Shown here piece after piece: positions 33,173 to 42,320 of a stretch of DNA of 64,000 bases. A model generated the notes under the pieces. It saw only the letters and a list, made by a program, of their open reading frames with translations. It did no database searches and was not told the origin of the DNA. Each line of letters opens with the position of its first letter. Position 1 is the first letter of the stretch. The position numbers and the translations under genes are program-made. The stretch comes from Allobosea sp. BK604 (GTDB taxonomy: Bacteria > Pseudomonadota > Alphaproteobacteria > Rhizobiales > Beijerinckiaceae), in the NCBI RefSeq assembly GCF_004341515.1, contig NZ_SLZF01000014.1:124001-188000 (forward strand), written 5' to 3'.

Positions 33173-34480
33173 CTAAGTCTGCCCCGGCCTCAGCTTGTAG
33201 AAGACGTGGCGGCCGATCACGTCCATTTTCTTGAGCTTCTTCGCCCAATACGGCCGGACATAGTCGGCATGGTAATGCGTGGAGGCGCCGACTTCCGCGA
33301 GATAGGTCGTGCCCTCATAGACCTCGCGCGCGATGCGGACCGAGGCGCGCCACGGCTCCGGTTCGGTGATGCGCAGCGACTTGCCCTCGCAGGCGAAGGT
33401 GAACTGGCAGGCGAGATAGCGGTTGCGGTTCTGGTAGACCGTGCCGCAGACGGTGTTCGGATAGAGCCCGCTCTTCACCCGGTTGAGCACGACCTGCGCC
33501 ACTGCGGCCCGGCCTTCGTCCGATTCCGAGCGCGCCTCGAAATAGACGGCCTCGGCCAGGCAGCGCTGTTCCTTAGCCATGTCCTCCGGCACGATCAGCC
33601 CGGTATAGATCTCGCGCGGGCCGGGATCGGCCTTGCCGACCAGGCTGCTCGACGAGGTCGTGCCGCGCGAGACCAGGCTCGGCTTGGCGACGTTGCCGAG
33701 CGCCGGCGCCTGCGGGGGCGGCGGCAAGGTCGCGACATTGTAGTTGACCGACGGGGTCGTCGAGGACGAGGAGGACGAGCGCGGCACCGATGGGGAGGAG
33801 CCATCGATGCTTTCCAGATGCAGCTCGGCCTGGCGCGGCGAGGTGATGACCGGCTTCAGCGAGCTCAGCGGCGAGGAATCGGAGAGCGCCGGATCGGTCA
33901 GCCCTTCGTCGAAGGGCAGGGGCTCGAAGCCGACCGGCGGGTCGGTGAGCTCATGCTCGCGGATGGCATCGAGGGAGAAGCCGCCGGAAATCAGCCCCGG
34001 CTGGTTGTCGCCGAAGACGATGGCCTCGAGCTCGCGCGGCGGCGCTTTTCCGGAGAGTGTCGGCCGCAGGCCGGGCAGCGGGTCGCCCTTATGGCTGCGA
34101 TCGACCTCGGGGAAGACGCCGACGACGCGTTTCATGTCCTCGCGCGGCAGGCGTGGATCGACGACGACGCGCCGTTCGGGATCGTCGAAGGAGAGATGCG
34201 CCTGCTGGAAGGAGGAGGAGAGCGACAGGCCGGGCAGCCGGAAGGCGCTGGCCGCGACCAGCATCGAAGGCCCCTCGTCGAGCTCGGACAGGATCGCCGG
34301 CGCGACACGCGGCACGGCCGAAAGCGGGGCGCTGTCGAGCGCCGCATTCTGCCCGGCGGAGGCGGTGAAGGAGACGAGCATGCCGAAGGACAGGGCCCAG
34401 GGCGCGACCGTCGCCAGCGCCCATTTGACCTTGAGCGATCCGGCCCGCCGCTTACGCCGATGCAACCGCAACTGACTCAA
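33173..34480 (-). CDS. Cell wall hydrolase (SleB/Hydrolase_2 family)
   Basis: 435 residues. One TM or signal segment lies at about residues 20-42. A Pro/Ser-rich linker of roughly 260 residues follows. The C-terminal domain has the SleB-type fold with the catalytic Glu in LAEAVYFEARSE, then AVAQVVLNRVKSGLYPNTVCG, CQFTFACEGK and GASTHYHADYVRPYW. It is expected to cleave peptidoglycan in the periplasm. The start is TTG 34478-34480 with a weak ribosome site; no ATG is available nearby. It converges on the acyltransferase gene and its family A element. Confidence 0.88.
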   Translation of the reverse strand: MSQLRLHRRKRRAGSLKVKWALATVAPWALSFGMLVSFTASAGQNAALDSAPLSAVPRVAPAILSELDEGPSMLVAASAFRLPGLSLSSSFQQAHLSFDDPERRVVVDPRLPREDMKRVVGVFPEVDRSHKGDPLPGLRPTLSGKAPPRELEAIVFGDNQPGLISGGFSLDAIREHELTDPPVGFEPLPFDEGLTDPALSDSSPLSSLKPVITSPRQAELHLESIDGSSPSVPRSSSSSSTTPSVNYNVATLPPPPQAPALGNVAKPSLVSRGTTSSSSLVGKADPGPREIYTGLIVPEDMAKEQRCLAEAVYFEARSESDEGRAAVAQVVLNRVKSGLYPNTVCGTVYQNRNRYLACQFTFACEGKSLRITEPEPWRASVRIAREVYEGTTYLAEVGASTHYHADYVRPYWAKKLKKMDVIGRHVFYKLRPGQT

Positions 34481-34718
34481 GACTGCTCTGCCCGCCCTGA
34501 CGACATGATACCGGTGGCGCGGATTCGTGCGCTTTCCGACGAATCCGTTATCGGTCCGGTAGGGTTGAGGGCCGGTTAATGCCGCCGCGAAAATTCGGCG
34601 CCGCGACCGGTCGCATGAGCCGGCGTGATGCTGCGCCTAACGAAAACGCGTTGTTCCACCACTCTCTCAGACGCTAACGTGCAGCCACACGATCCCCGAA
34701 TCCTGGCGGAGATACCCC

Positions 34719-35957
34719 ATGAACGCGGCTCCCCAGCGCAGCTATGCGCCGGAAATCATTGTCGCTGCCGGCTGCCTGATTGCGCTCATCACCTTCGGGC
34801 CGCGCGCCAGCGCCGGCCTGTTCCAGATCCCGATGACCGTGCAGTTCGGCTGGGGCCGCGACACCTTCGGCCTGGCGCTTGCGATCCAGAACCTGCTCTG
34901 GGGCCTCGGCGCGCCCTTCGCCGGCGCGATCGCCGACCGATTCGGTACGGTACGCGTGCTGTGCGCCGGCGCGCTGCTTTATGCTGCCGGCCTCGTCATG
35001 ATGGCCTATGCCTCGACGCCGCTGCAGCTCCATCTCGGCGCCGGTGTGCTGATCGGCTTCGGCCTCTCGGCCTGCTCCTTCAACCTCGTGCTCGCCGCCT
35101 TCGGCAAGCTCCTGCCCGAGAGCTGGCGGCCGATGGCCTTCGGCGCCGGCACGGCGGCCGGCTCCTTCGGCCAGTTCCTGTTCCCGCCGATCGGCAACAT
35201 CCTGATCGACACGCTCGGCTGGCAGCAGGCGCTCGTCGTCTTCGCCTTCACCCTGCTGCCGGTGCTGCCGCTGACCGTCATCCTGGCGACCCGCAAGCTC
35301 GGGGGCTCGGGCGCGCAGCAGGCCGCCGCCGCGAACCTGCCGAACCAGACCGTCGTCCAGGCGCTGACCGAGGCCTTCAAGCACCGGAGCTATGTCTTCC
35401 TGGTGCTCGGCTTCTTCACCTGCGGCTTCCAACTCGCCTTCATCACCGTCCATATGCCGGCCTATCTCAAGGATGCCGGCCTGCCGGCCTGGGTCGGCGG
35501 CTGGACGCTGGCGGTGATCGGCCTCGCCAACGCGGTCGGCTCGCTCTCCTCGGGCTGGCTTTCGACGCGCATGCCCAAGCGCCATTTGCTGGCCTGGATC
35601 TATTTCGGCCGGGCGGTGGCGATCGCCGCCTTCATCCTCTTGCCGGCGAGCCCGGCGACGGCGCTCGCCTTCGGCGTGGTCATCGGCCTGTTCTGGCTCT
35701 CGACGGTGCCGCCGACCTCCTCGCTGGTCATGCTGATGTTCGGCACCAAATACATGGCGATGCTCTACGGCTTCGCGTTTTTCTCGCACCAGGTCGGCGG
35801 CTTCCTCGGCGTGCTGCTCGGCGGCGTGCTCTATGAGCGCTTCGGCTCCTACGAGATCGTCTGGTGGCTTTCGGTCGCGCTCGGCGTCGCCTCGGCCCTG
35901 ATCAACCTGCCGATCGTCGAGAAGCCGGTCGAGCGCGCGGTGCCGCAGCCGGCCTGA
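34719..35957 (+). CDS. MFS transporter (monocarboxylate/oxalate-formate-like)
   Basis: 412 residues with 12 predicted TM helices. The loop 2-3 signature GAIADRFGTVRVL is present, as are GFGLSACSFNLVLAAFGKLLPE in TM4-5 and the conserved VPPTSSLVMLMFGTKYMAMLYG in the second half. These features recall the monocarboxylate/oxalate-formate antiporter group (YbfB/OFA-like). The substrate is unknown. GGAGA lies before ATG 34719. A family B element begins at its stop codon. Confidence 0.9.
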   Translation: MNAAPQRSYAPEIIVAAGCLIALITFGPRASAGLFQIPMTVQFGWGRDTFGLALAIQNLLWGLGAPFAGAIADRFGTVRVLCAGALLYAAGLVMMAYASTPLQLHLGAGVLIGFGLSACSFNLVLAAFGKLLPESWRPMAFGAGTAAGSFGQFLFPPIGNILIDTLGWQQALVVFAFTLLPVLPLTVILATRKLGGSGAQQAAAANLPNQTVVQALTEAFKHRSYVFLVLGFFTCGFQLAFITVHMPAYLKDAGLPAWVGGWTLAVIGLANAVGSLSSGWLSTRMPKRHLLAWIYFGRAVAIAAFILLPASPATALAFGVVIGLFWLSTVPPTSSLVMLMFGTKYMAMLYGFAFFSHQVGGFLGVLLGGVLYERFGSYEIVWWLSVALGVASALINLPIVEKPVERAVPQPA

Positions 35958-36000
35958 GAGCATGTTCCGCAAAAGTGGGAACCGCTTTTGCGCTGATCCG
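35956..36000 (+). repeat. Family B intergenic repeat
   Basis: Begins GAGAGCATGTTCCGCAAAAG and continues GTGGGAACCGCTTTTGCGC, an imperfect palindrome (GCAAAAG / CTTTTGC). Related cores with AAAAGTGG and GGTTTTC occur at 38254, 52434 and 53922. It abuts the stop codon of the MFS gene. Confidence 0.7.
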
Positions 36001-36106
36001 GCCCGGATTCTGATCGTTCGACCGATTCCTGTAGAAGGGATTGCGCGCTGACGCGCCGGCTTGCCGCTTGCGGGCGGCGGCGGGGCGGGGTCATCTGCCT
36101 GCCGAC

Positions 36107-36208
36107 TAGAGCATTTTCGAGCGAAGTGGATACCGGTTCGCGTGAAGAAAATGCCTCAAACAAAGGGATGGAGAATCTTCGCGGTTCGGAGGAGCGCGGA
36201 AATGCTCT
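36107..36208 (+). repeat. Family A element, complete copy
   Basis: From TAGAGCATTTTCGAGCGAAG to GCGGAAATGCTCT, with small differences in the middle. It ends 23 bases before the start codon of the AcuI-type reductase, so it forms part of that leader. Confidence 0.9.
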
Positions 36209-36230
36209 GGTGCATGGCAGGAGAGAACCG

Positions 36231-37217
36231 ATGACGACCTTCAAGGCCCTGGTCGCGACAAAGGGCGAGAGCGGAACCAACCTCGCCTTCACCGATTTCG
36301 CCGAAGCCGACCTGATGGAAGGCGATGTCACCGTCCGCGTCACGCATTCGACGGTGAACTACAAGGACGGGCTTGCCGTCACCGGCAAGGCGCCGGTCGT
36401 GCGCCGCTGGCCGATGATCCCCGGCATCGATTTCGCCGGGCGCGTCGAGAGCTCCAGCCATCCCGGGTTCAAGCCGGGCGATCTCGTCGTGCTCAACGGC
36501 TGGGGCACCGGCGAGACCCATCTCGGCGCCTACGCCCAGAAGAGCCGGGTCAAGGGCGACTGGCTGGTGCCGCTGCCTGCCGGCCTGAATCCGGACCAGG
36601 CCATGGCGATCGGCACCGCCGGCTTCACCGCAATGCTCTGCGTGCTGGCGCTCGAAAAGCATGGTCTGAAGCCCGCCGACGGTCCCGTCGTGGTCACCGG
36701 CGCGGCCGGCGGGGTCGGTTCGGTCGCGATCGCGCTGCTCGCCAAGGCCGGCTGGCATGTCATCGCCTCGACCGGCCGGGCCGAGGAGGGCGACTACCTG
36801 AAGAGCCTCGGCGCGGCCGAGATCATCGACCGCAACGAGCTTTCCGGCCCAGGCCGCCCGCTCGGCAAGGAGCGCTGGATCGCCGGCGTCGACGCGGTCG
36901 GCTCGCATACGCTCGCCAACCTGCTCTCGATGACCAGATATGGCGGCGCCATCGCCGCCTGCGGCCTGGCGCAGGGCATGGACCTGCCGGCCTCGGTCGC
37001 GCCCTTCATCCTGCGCGGTGTCTCGCTGCTCGGCGTCGATTCGGTGATGTGCCCGAAGCCGCGCCGGCTCGAAGCCTGGGCGAGGCTCGCGGCCGATCTC
37101 GACCGCGACAAGCTCGCGGTCATCACCACGACGATCCCGCTGGAAAGCGTGATCGAGACCGGCAAGGCGATCGTCGAGGGCAAGGTCAGGGGACGGGTCG
37201 TGGTCGAGATCGGCTGA
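36231..37217 (+). CDS. acuI: Zinc-free MDR oxidoreductase, acrylyl-CoA reductase (AcuI/YhdH) type
   Basis: 328 residues, medium-chain dehydrogenase/reductase fold. The N-terminal catalytic domain has STVNYKDGLAVTGKAPVVRR and PGIDFAGRVESS, typical of AcuI/YhdH. The NADPH fold has VVVTGAAGGVGSVAIALLAK, followed by STGRAEEGDYLKSLGA and the C-terminal GVSLLGVDSVMCP. The enzyme reduces acryloyl-CoA to propionyl-CoA in the cytoplasm. AGGAGAG lies before ATG 36231. An upstream in-frame ATG within the family A element is rejected. Confidence 0.92.
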   Translation: MTTFKALVATKGESGTNLAFTDFAEADLMEGDVTVRVTHSTVNYKDGLAVTGKAPVVRRWPMIPGIDFAGRVESSSHPGFKPGDLVVLNGWGTGETHLGAYAQKSRVKGDWLVPLPAGLNPDQAMAIGTAGFTAMLCVLALEKHGLKPADGPVVVTGAAGGVGSVAIALLAKAGWHVIASTGRAEEGDYLKSLGAAEIIDRNELSGPGRPLGKERWIAGVDAVGSHTLANLLSMTRYGGAIAACGLAQGMDLPASVAPFILRGVSLLGVDSVMCPKPRRLEAWARLAADLDRDKLAVITTTIPLESVIETGKAIVEGKVRGRVVVEIG

Positions 37218-37263
37218 GATGCCGACCCTCGCCCGGGCGCAATCGCTGCGGTCGGCCTGAGCC

Positions 37264-38169
37264 TCAGCCGGTACCTTCCAGCAGCCCGCGCTTCTTCGCC
37301 AGCTCGCTGCCGCAGAAATCCATGAAGGCGCGCACCCGTGGTGCGTGCCTGATATCGGGATGCGTCAGGATCCAGACCCCGGTCGAGAAATCGGGATTGG
37401 GCGGCGTCAGGCGGATCAGGCAGGGGCGCTGGTCGGCGATGAAGCAGGGCAGGGGGCCGATGCCGATGCCCTGCTCGACCGCCTCGGTGAGGCCGAGCAC
37501 GGCCGAGCTCTTCAGCGCGATCCGCTCCGGCTGCACGCGGTCTCGGACATAGCGCGCCGCCTTCACATAGCCGAGCTGGTCGCCGAGCGTCACCCAGTTG
37601 CGCTCGAGCAGCGCGGCCGGGTCCGCCGTCTCTTCCGGCGTCAGGCCCTCGTCCTTGCGGGCGTAGATCGCCCAGGACAGCGTCGCGATCCGGCGCCCGA
37701 CCAGCGTCTCGCCCGGCGAATCGCTGGCGCGGATCGCGACATCCGCATCGCGCTTGGAGAGGTTCAGCGTCTGGTTGCCGATGGCGACATCGAGCCTGAT
37801 CGCTGGATGCATCTGCCGGAACATGGCGAAGATCGGCAGCAGCATGTTGAGATAGAGCGTGTCGGTCGTCGTCACCCGCAACTCGCCGGAGGGCGTGACG
37901 TCGCGCCCGGCGAGTCGGCGGTCGAAGGCGGTGACATCCTCGTCCATCCTGGCGGCGAGCGCGGTCATCTCCTCGCCGGCGACGGTCGCGACATAGCCGG
38001 TCTTGCGCCGTTCGAAGAGCGGCAGGCCGAGCTGCTCCTCGATCTGGCCGAGCCGGCGGAACACGGTGGAATGGTTGACGCCGAGCGCCTGCGATGCGCC
38101 GGTCAGCCCGGCATGGTCGGCAATCGCCTTGACCAGCCTGAAATCGTCCCAGGCAAGATTGGCTTTCAT
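37264..38169 (-). CDS. LysR family transcriptional regulator
   Basis: 301 residues. The winged helix-turn-helix is at residues 5-65 (DDFRLVKAIADHAGLTGASQ, VNHSTVFRRLGQIEEQLG, PLFERRKTGYVAT). A LysR substrate-binding domain follows (PSGELRVTTTDTLYLNMLLP, DVAIRASDSPG). It is not divergent from a typical target, so its regulon is unknown; the convergent acuI gene is its nearest neighbour. ATG 38167-38169 is set by GAGGAG upstream. Confidence 0.93.
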   Translation of the reverse strand: MKANLAWDDFRLVKAIADHAGLTGASQALGVNHSTVFRRLGQIEEQLGLPLFERRKTGYVATVAGEEMTALAARMDEDVTAFDRRLAGRDVTPSGELRVTTTDTLYLNMLLPIFAMFRQMHPAIRLDVAIGNQTLNLSKRDADVAIRASDSPGETLVGRRIATLSWAIYARKDEGLTPEETADPAALLERNWVTLGDQLGYVKAARYVRDRVQPERIALKSSAVLGLTEAVEQGIGIGPLPCFIADQRPCLIRLTPPNPDFSTGVWILTHPDIRHAPRVRAFMDFCGSELAKKRGLLEGTG

Positions 38170-38253
38170 CGGCGCGAACTCCTCACGCCAAAAGCAACGC
38201 GATATCTTGCGCAATTGCAAGGTGCGTTTGCAAGCTCAGCCATCCACTCTCAG

Positions 38254-38298
38254 CGCATCGGGCCGCAGCGGATTGCGGTTTTCGGACAATGCCGACTA
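38254..38298. repeat. Family B repeat, degenerate copy
   Basis: CGCATCGGGCCGCAGCGGAT followed by TGCGGTTTTCGGACAATGCC resembles the first half of the element at 53922. It ends at CTA 38296-38298, the stop codon of tsaC. Confidence 0.65.
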
Positions 38299-39288
38299 GC
38301 GCGGCGCTGCCGCCCGCCGCAGCCGGTCGTTGATCGCCTCGCCCAGGCCGTGCTCCGGCACCGACGCGACCGCGATGGCCGCCGGCCTCTGCGCGTCGAG
38401 CCGGCGCATGAAGCCGAAGAGATTGGCCGCGGCTTCCGCCAGATCGCCGGTCGGGCTGAGATTGAGCGCGATGGCGGGCAGGGTGCAGCCTTCAGGCTCC
38501 GGCCCGAAGCCGAGCCAGGCCTCGTCGGCGCGCGGCGCCGCCGCGTCCAGCCGCACCTGCGCTGCCGGCGCATAATGCGAGGCGAGCAGGCCGGGCGAGA
38601 TCGGCGCCGCTCCCGCTTCGCCGGCGAGCACGAGCGAGCGCCCGATCACGCCCTCGATCGCGGCGCGCGGCACGCCGCCGGGGCGGAGCAGCTTCGGCGC
38701 GCCGTCGAGGCAGGAGATGATGGTCGATTCGACGCCGATCGAGGTCGGTCCGGCATCGAGCACGGCGTCGATCCGGCCGTCGAGATCGGCCAGCGCATGC
38801 GCCGCGCTGGTCGCGCTGACCCGGCCGGAGCGGTTGGCGGAGGGCGCCGCGATCGGCCGCCCGACCGCCTCGAGCACCGCATGGGCCAGCGGATGCGCGG
38901 GCACGCGCAGCGCCACCGAGTCGAGCCCGGCCCGTGCCAGTTCGCTCACCGTGCAGCCTGAGGAGACCGGCACGACCAGCGTCAGCGGCCCCGGCCAGAA
39001 GGCTTTCGCCAGCGCCAGCGCATTGGCATCGAACAGGCCCTCGCGCCTGGCGGCTTCGATACTCGGCAGATGCGCGATCAGCGGGTTGAAGCTCGGCCGC
39101 TCCTTGGCGGCGTAGATGCCGGCGACGGCCTTGCCCGAGGTCGCGTCGGCCGCGAGCCCATAGACCGTCTCGGTGGGCAGCGCGACGAGCCCGCCTTCGC
39201 GCAGCAGGCGCGCGGCCTCGGCGATGCCCTCCGCATCGGTCGAGAGCCGGCTCGTGGCGCGGGAAGTGGTTGACGTTGAATGGTTCAT
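38296..39288 (-). CDS. tsaC: L-threonylcarbamoyladenylate synthase (Sua5 type)
   Basis: 330 residues. The YrdC domain occupies about residues 20-215 (LREGGLVALPTETVYGLAAD, IYAAKERPSFNPLIAHL, FWPGPLTLVV, APSANRSGRVSATSAAH, STIISCLDG). The C-terminal Sua5 domain adds about 110 residues (ISPGLLASHYAPAAQVRL). It makes threonylcarbamoyl-AMP for the t6A modification of ANN-decoding tRNAs. No ribosome site is visible before ATG 39286-39288 and the upstream bases are AT-rich, so it may be leaderless. It is divergent from the acyl-CoA dehydrogenase gene. Confidence 0.94.
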   Translation of the reverse strand: MNHSTSTTSRATSRLSTDAEGIAEAARLLREGGLVALPTETVYGLAADATSGKAVAGIYAAKERPSFNPLIAHLPSIEAARREGLFDANALALAKAFWPGPLTLVVPVSSGCTVSELARAGLDSVALRVPAHPLAHAVLEAVGRPIAAPSANRSGRVSATSAAHALADLDGRIDAVLDAGPTSIGVESTIISCLDGAPKLLRPGGVPRAAIEGVIGRSLVLAGEAGAAPISPGLLASHYAPAAQVRLDAAAPRADEAWLGFGPEPEGCTLPAIALNLSPTGDLAEAAANLFGFMRRLDAQRPAAIAVASVPEHGLGEAINDRLRRAAAPR

Positions 39289-39451
39289 ATATAAACTAAT
39301 TCTGGCGCGTGCACGATCGGCGGAAAGTCGGGAGGCTGGCGCGTGGCGAAGGGGATAGTTCGTCGCTAACATCGCCGTCAACGCAGCAATGGCGGATCGA
39401 GACCTTCGAAGGGCGGTTCGCCCGGCAGCGAAGGCGTTCAGGGAGAAGGTC

Positions 39452-41227
39452 ATGAGCTATCGCGCCCCGGTCGAGGATATGATCGCCACCATGCGCCATG
39501 TCGCGGGGCTGGACGGGCTGATCGGTGACGGGCTCGCGCCCGAGCTCGATGGCGGCATGAGCGAGGCGATCCTCGACGAGGCCGCGAAATTCGCCGCCGA
39601 GCGCCTGGCGCCGCTCAACGCCGTCGGCGACAAGCACGGCTCGACCCTGAAGGACGGCGTCGTCACCACCCCTCCGGGCTGGAAGGAGGCCTATCGGGCC
39701 TGGGCCGAGGCCGGATGGAATTCGCTGCAGGCGCCGGAGACCTATGGCGGCCAGGGCTTGCCGGTTTTGCTGCAATCGGCCTGCACGGAGATGTGGAACT
39801 CGGCCGCCTTCGCCTTCGCCCTCGGCCCGCTGCTGACGGTCGGCGCGATCGAGGCGCTTTATGCCCATGGCTCGGAGGAGCTGAAAGAGACCTATCTCGC
39901 CAAGCTCGTCTCCGGCGAATGGATGGGGACGATGAACCTGACCGAGCCGCAGGCGGGCTCCGACCTCAACGCGCTGCGCTCCAGGGCCGAACGCGCCGGC
40001 GACGGCACCTACCGCATCACCGGCCAGAAGATCTTCATCACCTATGGCGAGCAGGACATGACTGAGAACATCGTGCATCTCGTTCTTGCCCGCCTGCCCG
40101 ATGCCCCTCCCGGCACGCGCGGCATCTCGCTGTTCCTCGTGCCGAAATATCTGGTCAACAACGACGGCACGCTCGGCGCCCATAACGACCTGCGCTGCTC
40201 CGGCATCGAGCACAAGCTCGGCATCCATGCCTCGCCGACCTGCTCCATGGCCTATGGCGACAAGGACGGCGCGATCGGCTGGCTGATCGGCGAGGAGAAT
40301 CGCGGCCTCGCCTGCATGTTCACGATGATGAACAATGCCCGCCTCAATGTCGCGATCCAGGGCGTGGCGATCGCCGAGCGCGCCTATCAGCATGCGCTCG
40401 CCTTCGCCAGGGAGCGCCGGCAGGGCACCGCGCTCGACGCACCGAAGGGGGCGCCGATGAGCCCGATCATCGTACACCCGGATGTCCGCCGCATGCTGAT
40501 GGACATGCGCGCCAAGACCCAGAGCGCCCGCGCCATTTCCTACCTGCTGGCCGAGGCGCTCGACCGTTCGCATCGCGAGACGGATGCGGGCAGGCGCAAG
40601 GCCGCGGCCGAGCGCGCCGCGATCCTCACCCCCATCGCCAAGGCCTATGCGACCGATATCGGCATCGAGGTCGCCTCGACCGGCATCCAGGTCCATGGTG
40701 GCATGGGCTATGTCGAGGAGACCGGCGCGGCGCAATATCTGCGCGATGCCCGGATCGCGGCGATCTACGAGGGCACCAACGGCATCCAGGCCATCGATCT
40801 CGTGCTGCGCAAGCTGCCGCTGTCCGGCGGCGAGGCGGTCAAGGCGCTGATCGCCGAGATGCGCGGCGTCGCAGCCGAGGTCGCGGCGGCGAACACGCCG
40901 GGCTTCGGCCACACTGCCGCGCGGCTTGCTGCCGCCATCGACGCGCTGGAGCGCGCGACGCAATGGCTGCTGGCGACGATGGGCGCGAAGCAGGCCGATG
41001 CGCTGGCCGGGGCGACGCCTTACCTCAAGCTCTTCGCGCTGGCGCAGGGCGGCACCGGGCTGGCGAAGAAAGCCCTCGCCATGCGCTCCGAGGAGAACGG
41101 CGCGGCCGCGCTCGCCACCGCCCGCTTCTACGCCGAGCACGCCGTCCCCGAAGCCCAGGCGCTGGAGCTGGCGGTGACCGAGGGCGCCGGCGCGGTCGAG
41201 GATGCCGCTGCGGTCTTCGCGGCGTGA
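39452..41227 (+). CDS. Acyl-CoA dehydrogenase with C-terminal extension
   Basis: 591 residues, longer than the roughly 380 of simple acyl-CoA dehydrogenases and matching the subgroup with an extra C-terminal domain (DmdC/AcdA-like). The FAD and substrate region shows MNLTEPQAGSDLNALRS and KIFITYGEQDMTENIVHLVL. The catalytic Glu is in YEGTNGIQAIDLVLRKLPL (about residue 440). VHGGMGYVEETGAAQYLRDA is typical. It oxidises fatty or methylthio-acyl-CoA substrates in the cytoplasm; the exact one is unknown. GGGAGAAGG lies before ATG 39452. Confidence 0.94.
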   Translation: MSYRAPVEDMIATMRHVAGLDGLIGDGLAPELDGGMSEAILDEAAKFAAERLAPLNAVGDKHGSTLKDGVVTTPPGWKEAYRAWAEAGWNSLQAPETYGGQGLPVLLQSACTEMWNSAAFAFALGPLLTVGAIEALYAHGSEELKETYLAKLVSGEWMGTMNLTEPQAGSDLNALRSRAERAGDGTYRITGQKIFITYGEQDMTENIVHLVLARLPDAPPGTRGISLFLVPKYLVNNDGTLGAHNDLRCSGIEHKLGIHASPTCSMAYGDKDGAIGWLIGEENRGLACMFTMMNNARLNVAIQGVAIAERAYQHALAFARERRQGTALDAPKGAPMSPIIVHPDVRRMLMDMRAKTQSARAISYLLAEALDRSHRETDAGRRKAAAERAAILTPIAKAYATDIGIEVASTGIQVHGGMGYVEETGAAQYLRDARIAAIYEGTNGIQAIDLVLRKLPLSGGEAVKALIAEMRGVAAEVAAANTPGFGHTAARLAAAIDALERATQWLLATMGAKQADALAGATPYLKLFALAQGGTGLAKKALAMRSEENGAAALATARFYAEHAVPEAQALELAVTEGAGAVEDAAAVFAA

Positions 41228-41305
41228 TTTCGACATCGAAGCAGTTCGGCCGGGCGGGCGGTGTTCTTGAGAGCCTGCGGGTAAGCCAGTGTCTGCAAGG
41301 AAGAC

Positions 41306-41386
41306 CGTCATTGCGAGCGCAGCGAAGCAATCCAGGGGCCGCCGAGCGCTACGAGTCTGGATTGCTTCGCTGCGCTCGCAATGACG
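41306..41386. repeat. Family C palindromic repeat, complete copy
   Basis: CGTCATTGCGAGCGCAGCGA at the left and TCGCTGCGCTCGCAATGACG at the right form a nearly perfect inverted repeat of more than 25 bp. It lies between two convergent genes. Confidence 0.92.
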
Positions 41387-41451
41387 GCGGAGGAGCGGCC
41401 ACGCAGCGGCTAACGCGTCCCGCCAACCTCGAGAGAAGCGCCTTTTCAGGC

Positions 41452-42240
41452 TCAGGCCGGCTTCCGCACCCGCAGGTGCAGGAACAGCGGCCCGACGCGC
41501 AGGTCGGCGAGGTAAGGCACGGCCTCGGCCGTCGCCGCGTCGACCGTCGGCTCGTCCACGTGCTCGATGGAAAAGCCCGTCGCGACGATCAGGTTGAGCC
41601 ATTCACTCAGCGTGCGGTGGAAGCGCGGCACGCGGAACGGTTCGACCTTGGCCTTCTCGTGCTCCGGCGCGGTGCCGAAACGCCAGGTCTCGACATCGCC
41701 CTGCACCGCGCCGAAATAGCCGCCGACCTCGATCGCCCGCACCCTGCCGTCGGGTTCGCGCAGCACCTTGCGATAGGGCGGCGAGAAACAGGGATGCAGG
41801 ATCGAGAATTGCAGGAAGCCGCCGGGCTTGAGCACGCGCCCGGCCTCGGCGAGGACGCGATGCTGCTCCGGCATGTCCATCAGCGACATGAAGGCGGTGG
41901 CGAAATCGAAGCTCTCATTCGCGAAGGGCAGGGCCATGCCGTCGCCGACCTGGTAGGCGATACCGAGCGGCTGGGCCGCTTCCGCCTCCTGCGCATGGCG
42001 GATGAAGGTCGGCGCGATGTCGATGCCGGTCATCGCCGCGCCGAGCTCCGCGAGCTTGCGCGTGTTGAAGCCCTCGCCGCAGCCGATATCGAGGCCGCTC
42101 GACCCCACCACCGGCGGCAGGTTCGCCAGGAACACGGGTGTGTTCACCTCGTCGCGGTAGCGGTCGTAGCCGGAGCGCGCGTGGCGCGTCCAGGTTTCCG
42201 CATTGGCCTCCCAGCAGGCCGCAACTTCGCTCGCATCCAT
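41452..42240 (-). CDS. Class I SAM-dependent methyltransferase
   Basis: 262 residues. SAM-binding motif I is LDIGCGEGFNTRKLAELG; the acidic motif is MTGIDIAPTFI. GDGMALPFANESFDFATAFM and AGRVLKPGGFLQFSILHPCF follow as in UbiE/Methyltransf_11 enzymes. It has a longer C-terminal half with FHRTLSEWLNLIVATGFSIE. The substrate is unknown. It is divergent from the SDR gene at 42321, sharing an 80-base promoter region. Confidence 0.92.
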   Translation of the reverse strand: MDASEVAACWEANAETWTRHARSGYDRYRDEVNTPVFLANLPPVVGSSGLDIGCGEGFNTRKLAELGAAMTGIDIAPTFIRHAQEAEAAQPLGIAYQVGDGMALPFANESFDFATAFMSLMDMPEQHRVLAEAGRVLKPGGFLQFSILHPCFSPPYRKVLREPDGRVRAIEVGGYFGAVQGDVETWRFGTAPEHEKAKVEPFRVPRFHRTLSEWLNLIVATGFSIEHVDEPTVDAATAEAVPYLADLRVGPLFLHLRVRKPA

Positions 42241-42320
42241 GGCTCGTCTCGCTCTTCGGGGGAGGGCGGCTCTAGGCGATCACGCGCCGCGCCGCCAGCA
42301 GAAAAGCGGGCTTTCTGGCG

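Noticed and set aside
36126..36230. N-terminal extension of the AcuI-type protein from an ATG inside the family A element
   Set aside because: The extension translates the repeat; AGGAGAG and the family N-terminus support ATG 36231.
39296..41602. 768-codon open frame opposite the acyl-CoA dehydrogenase
   Set aside because: Antisense shadow of an intact gene; it also spans the family C repeat.
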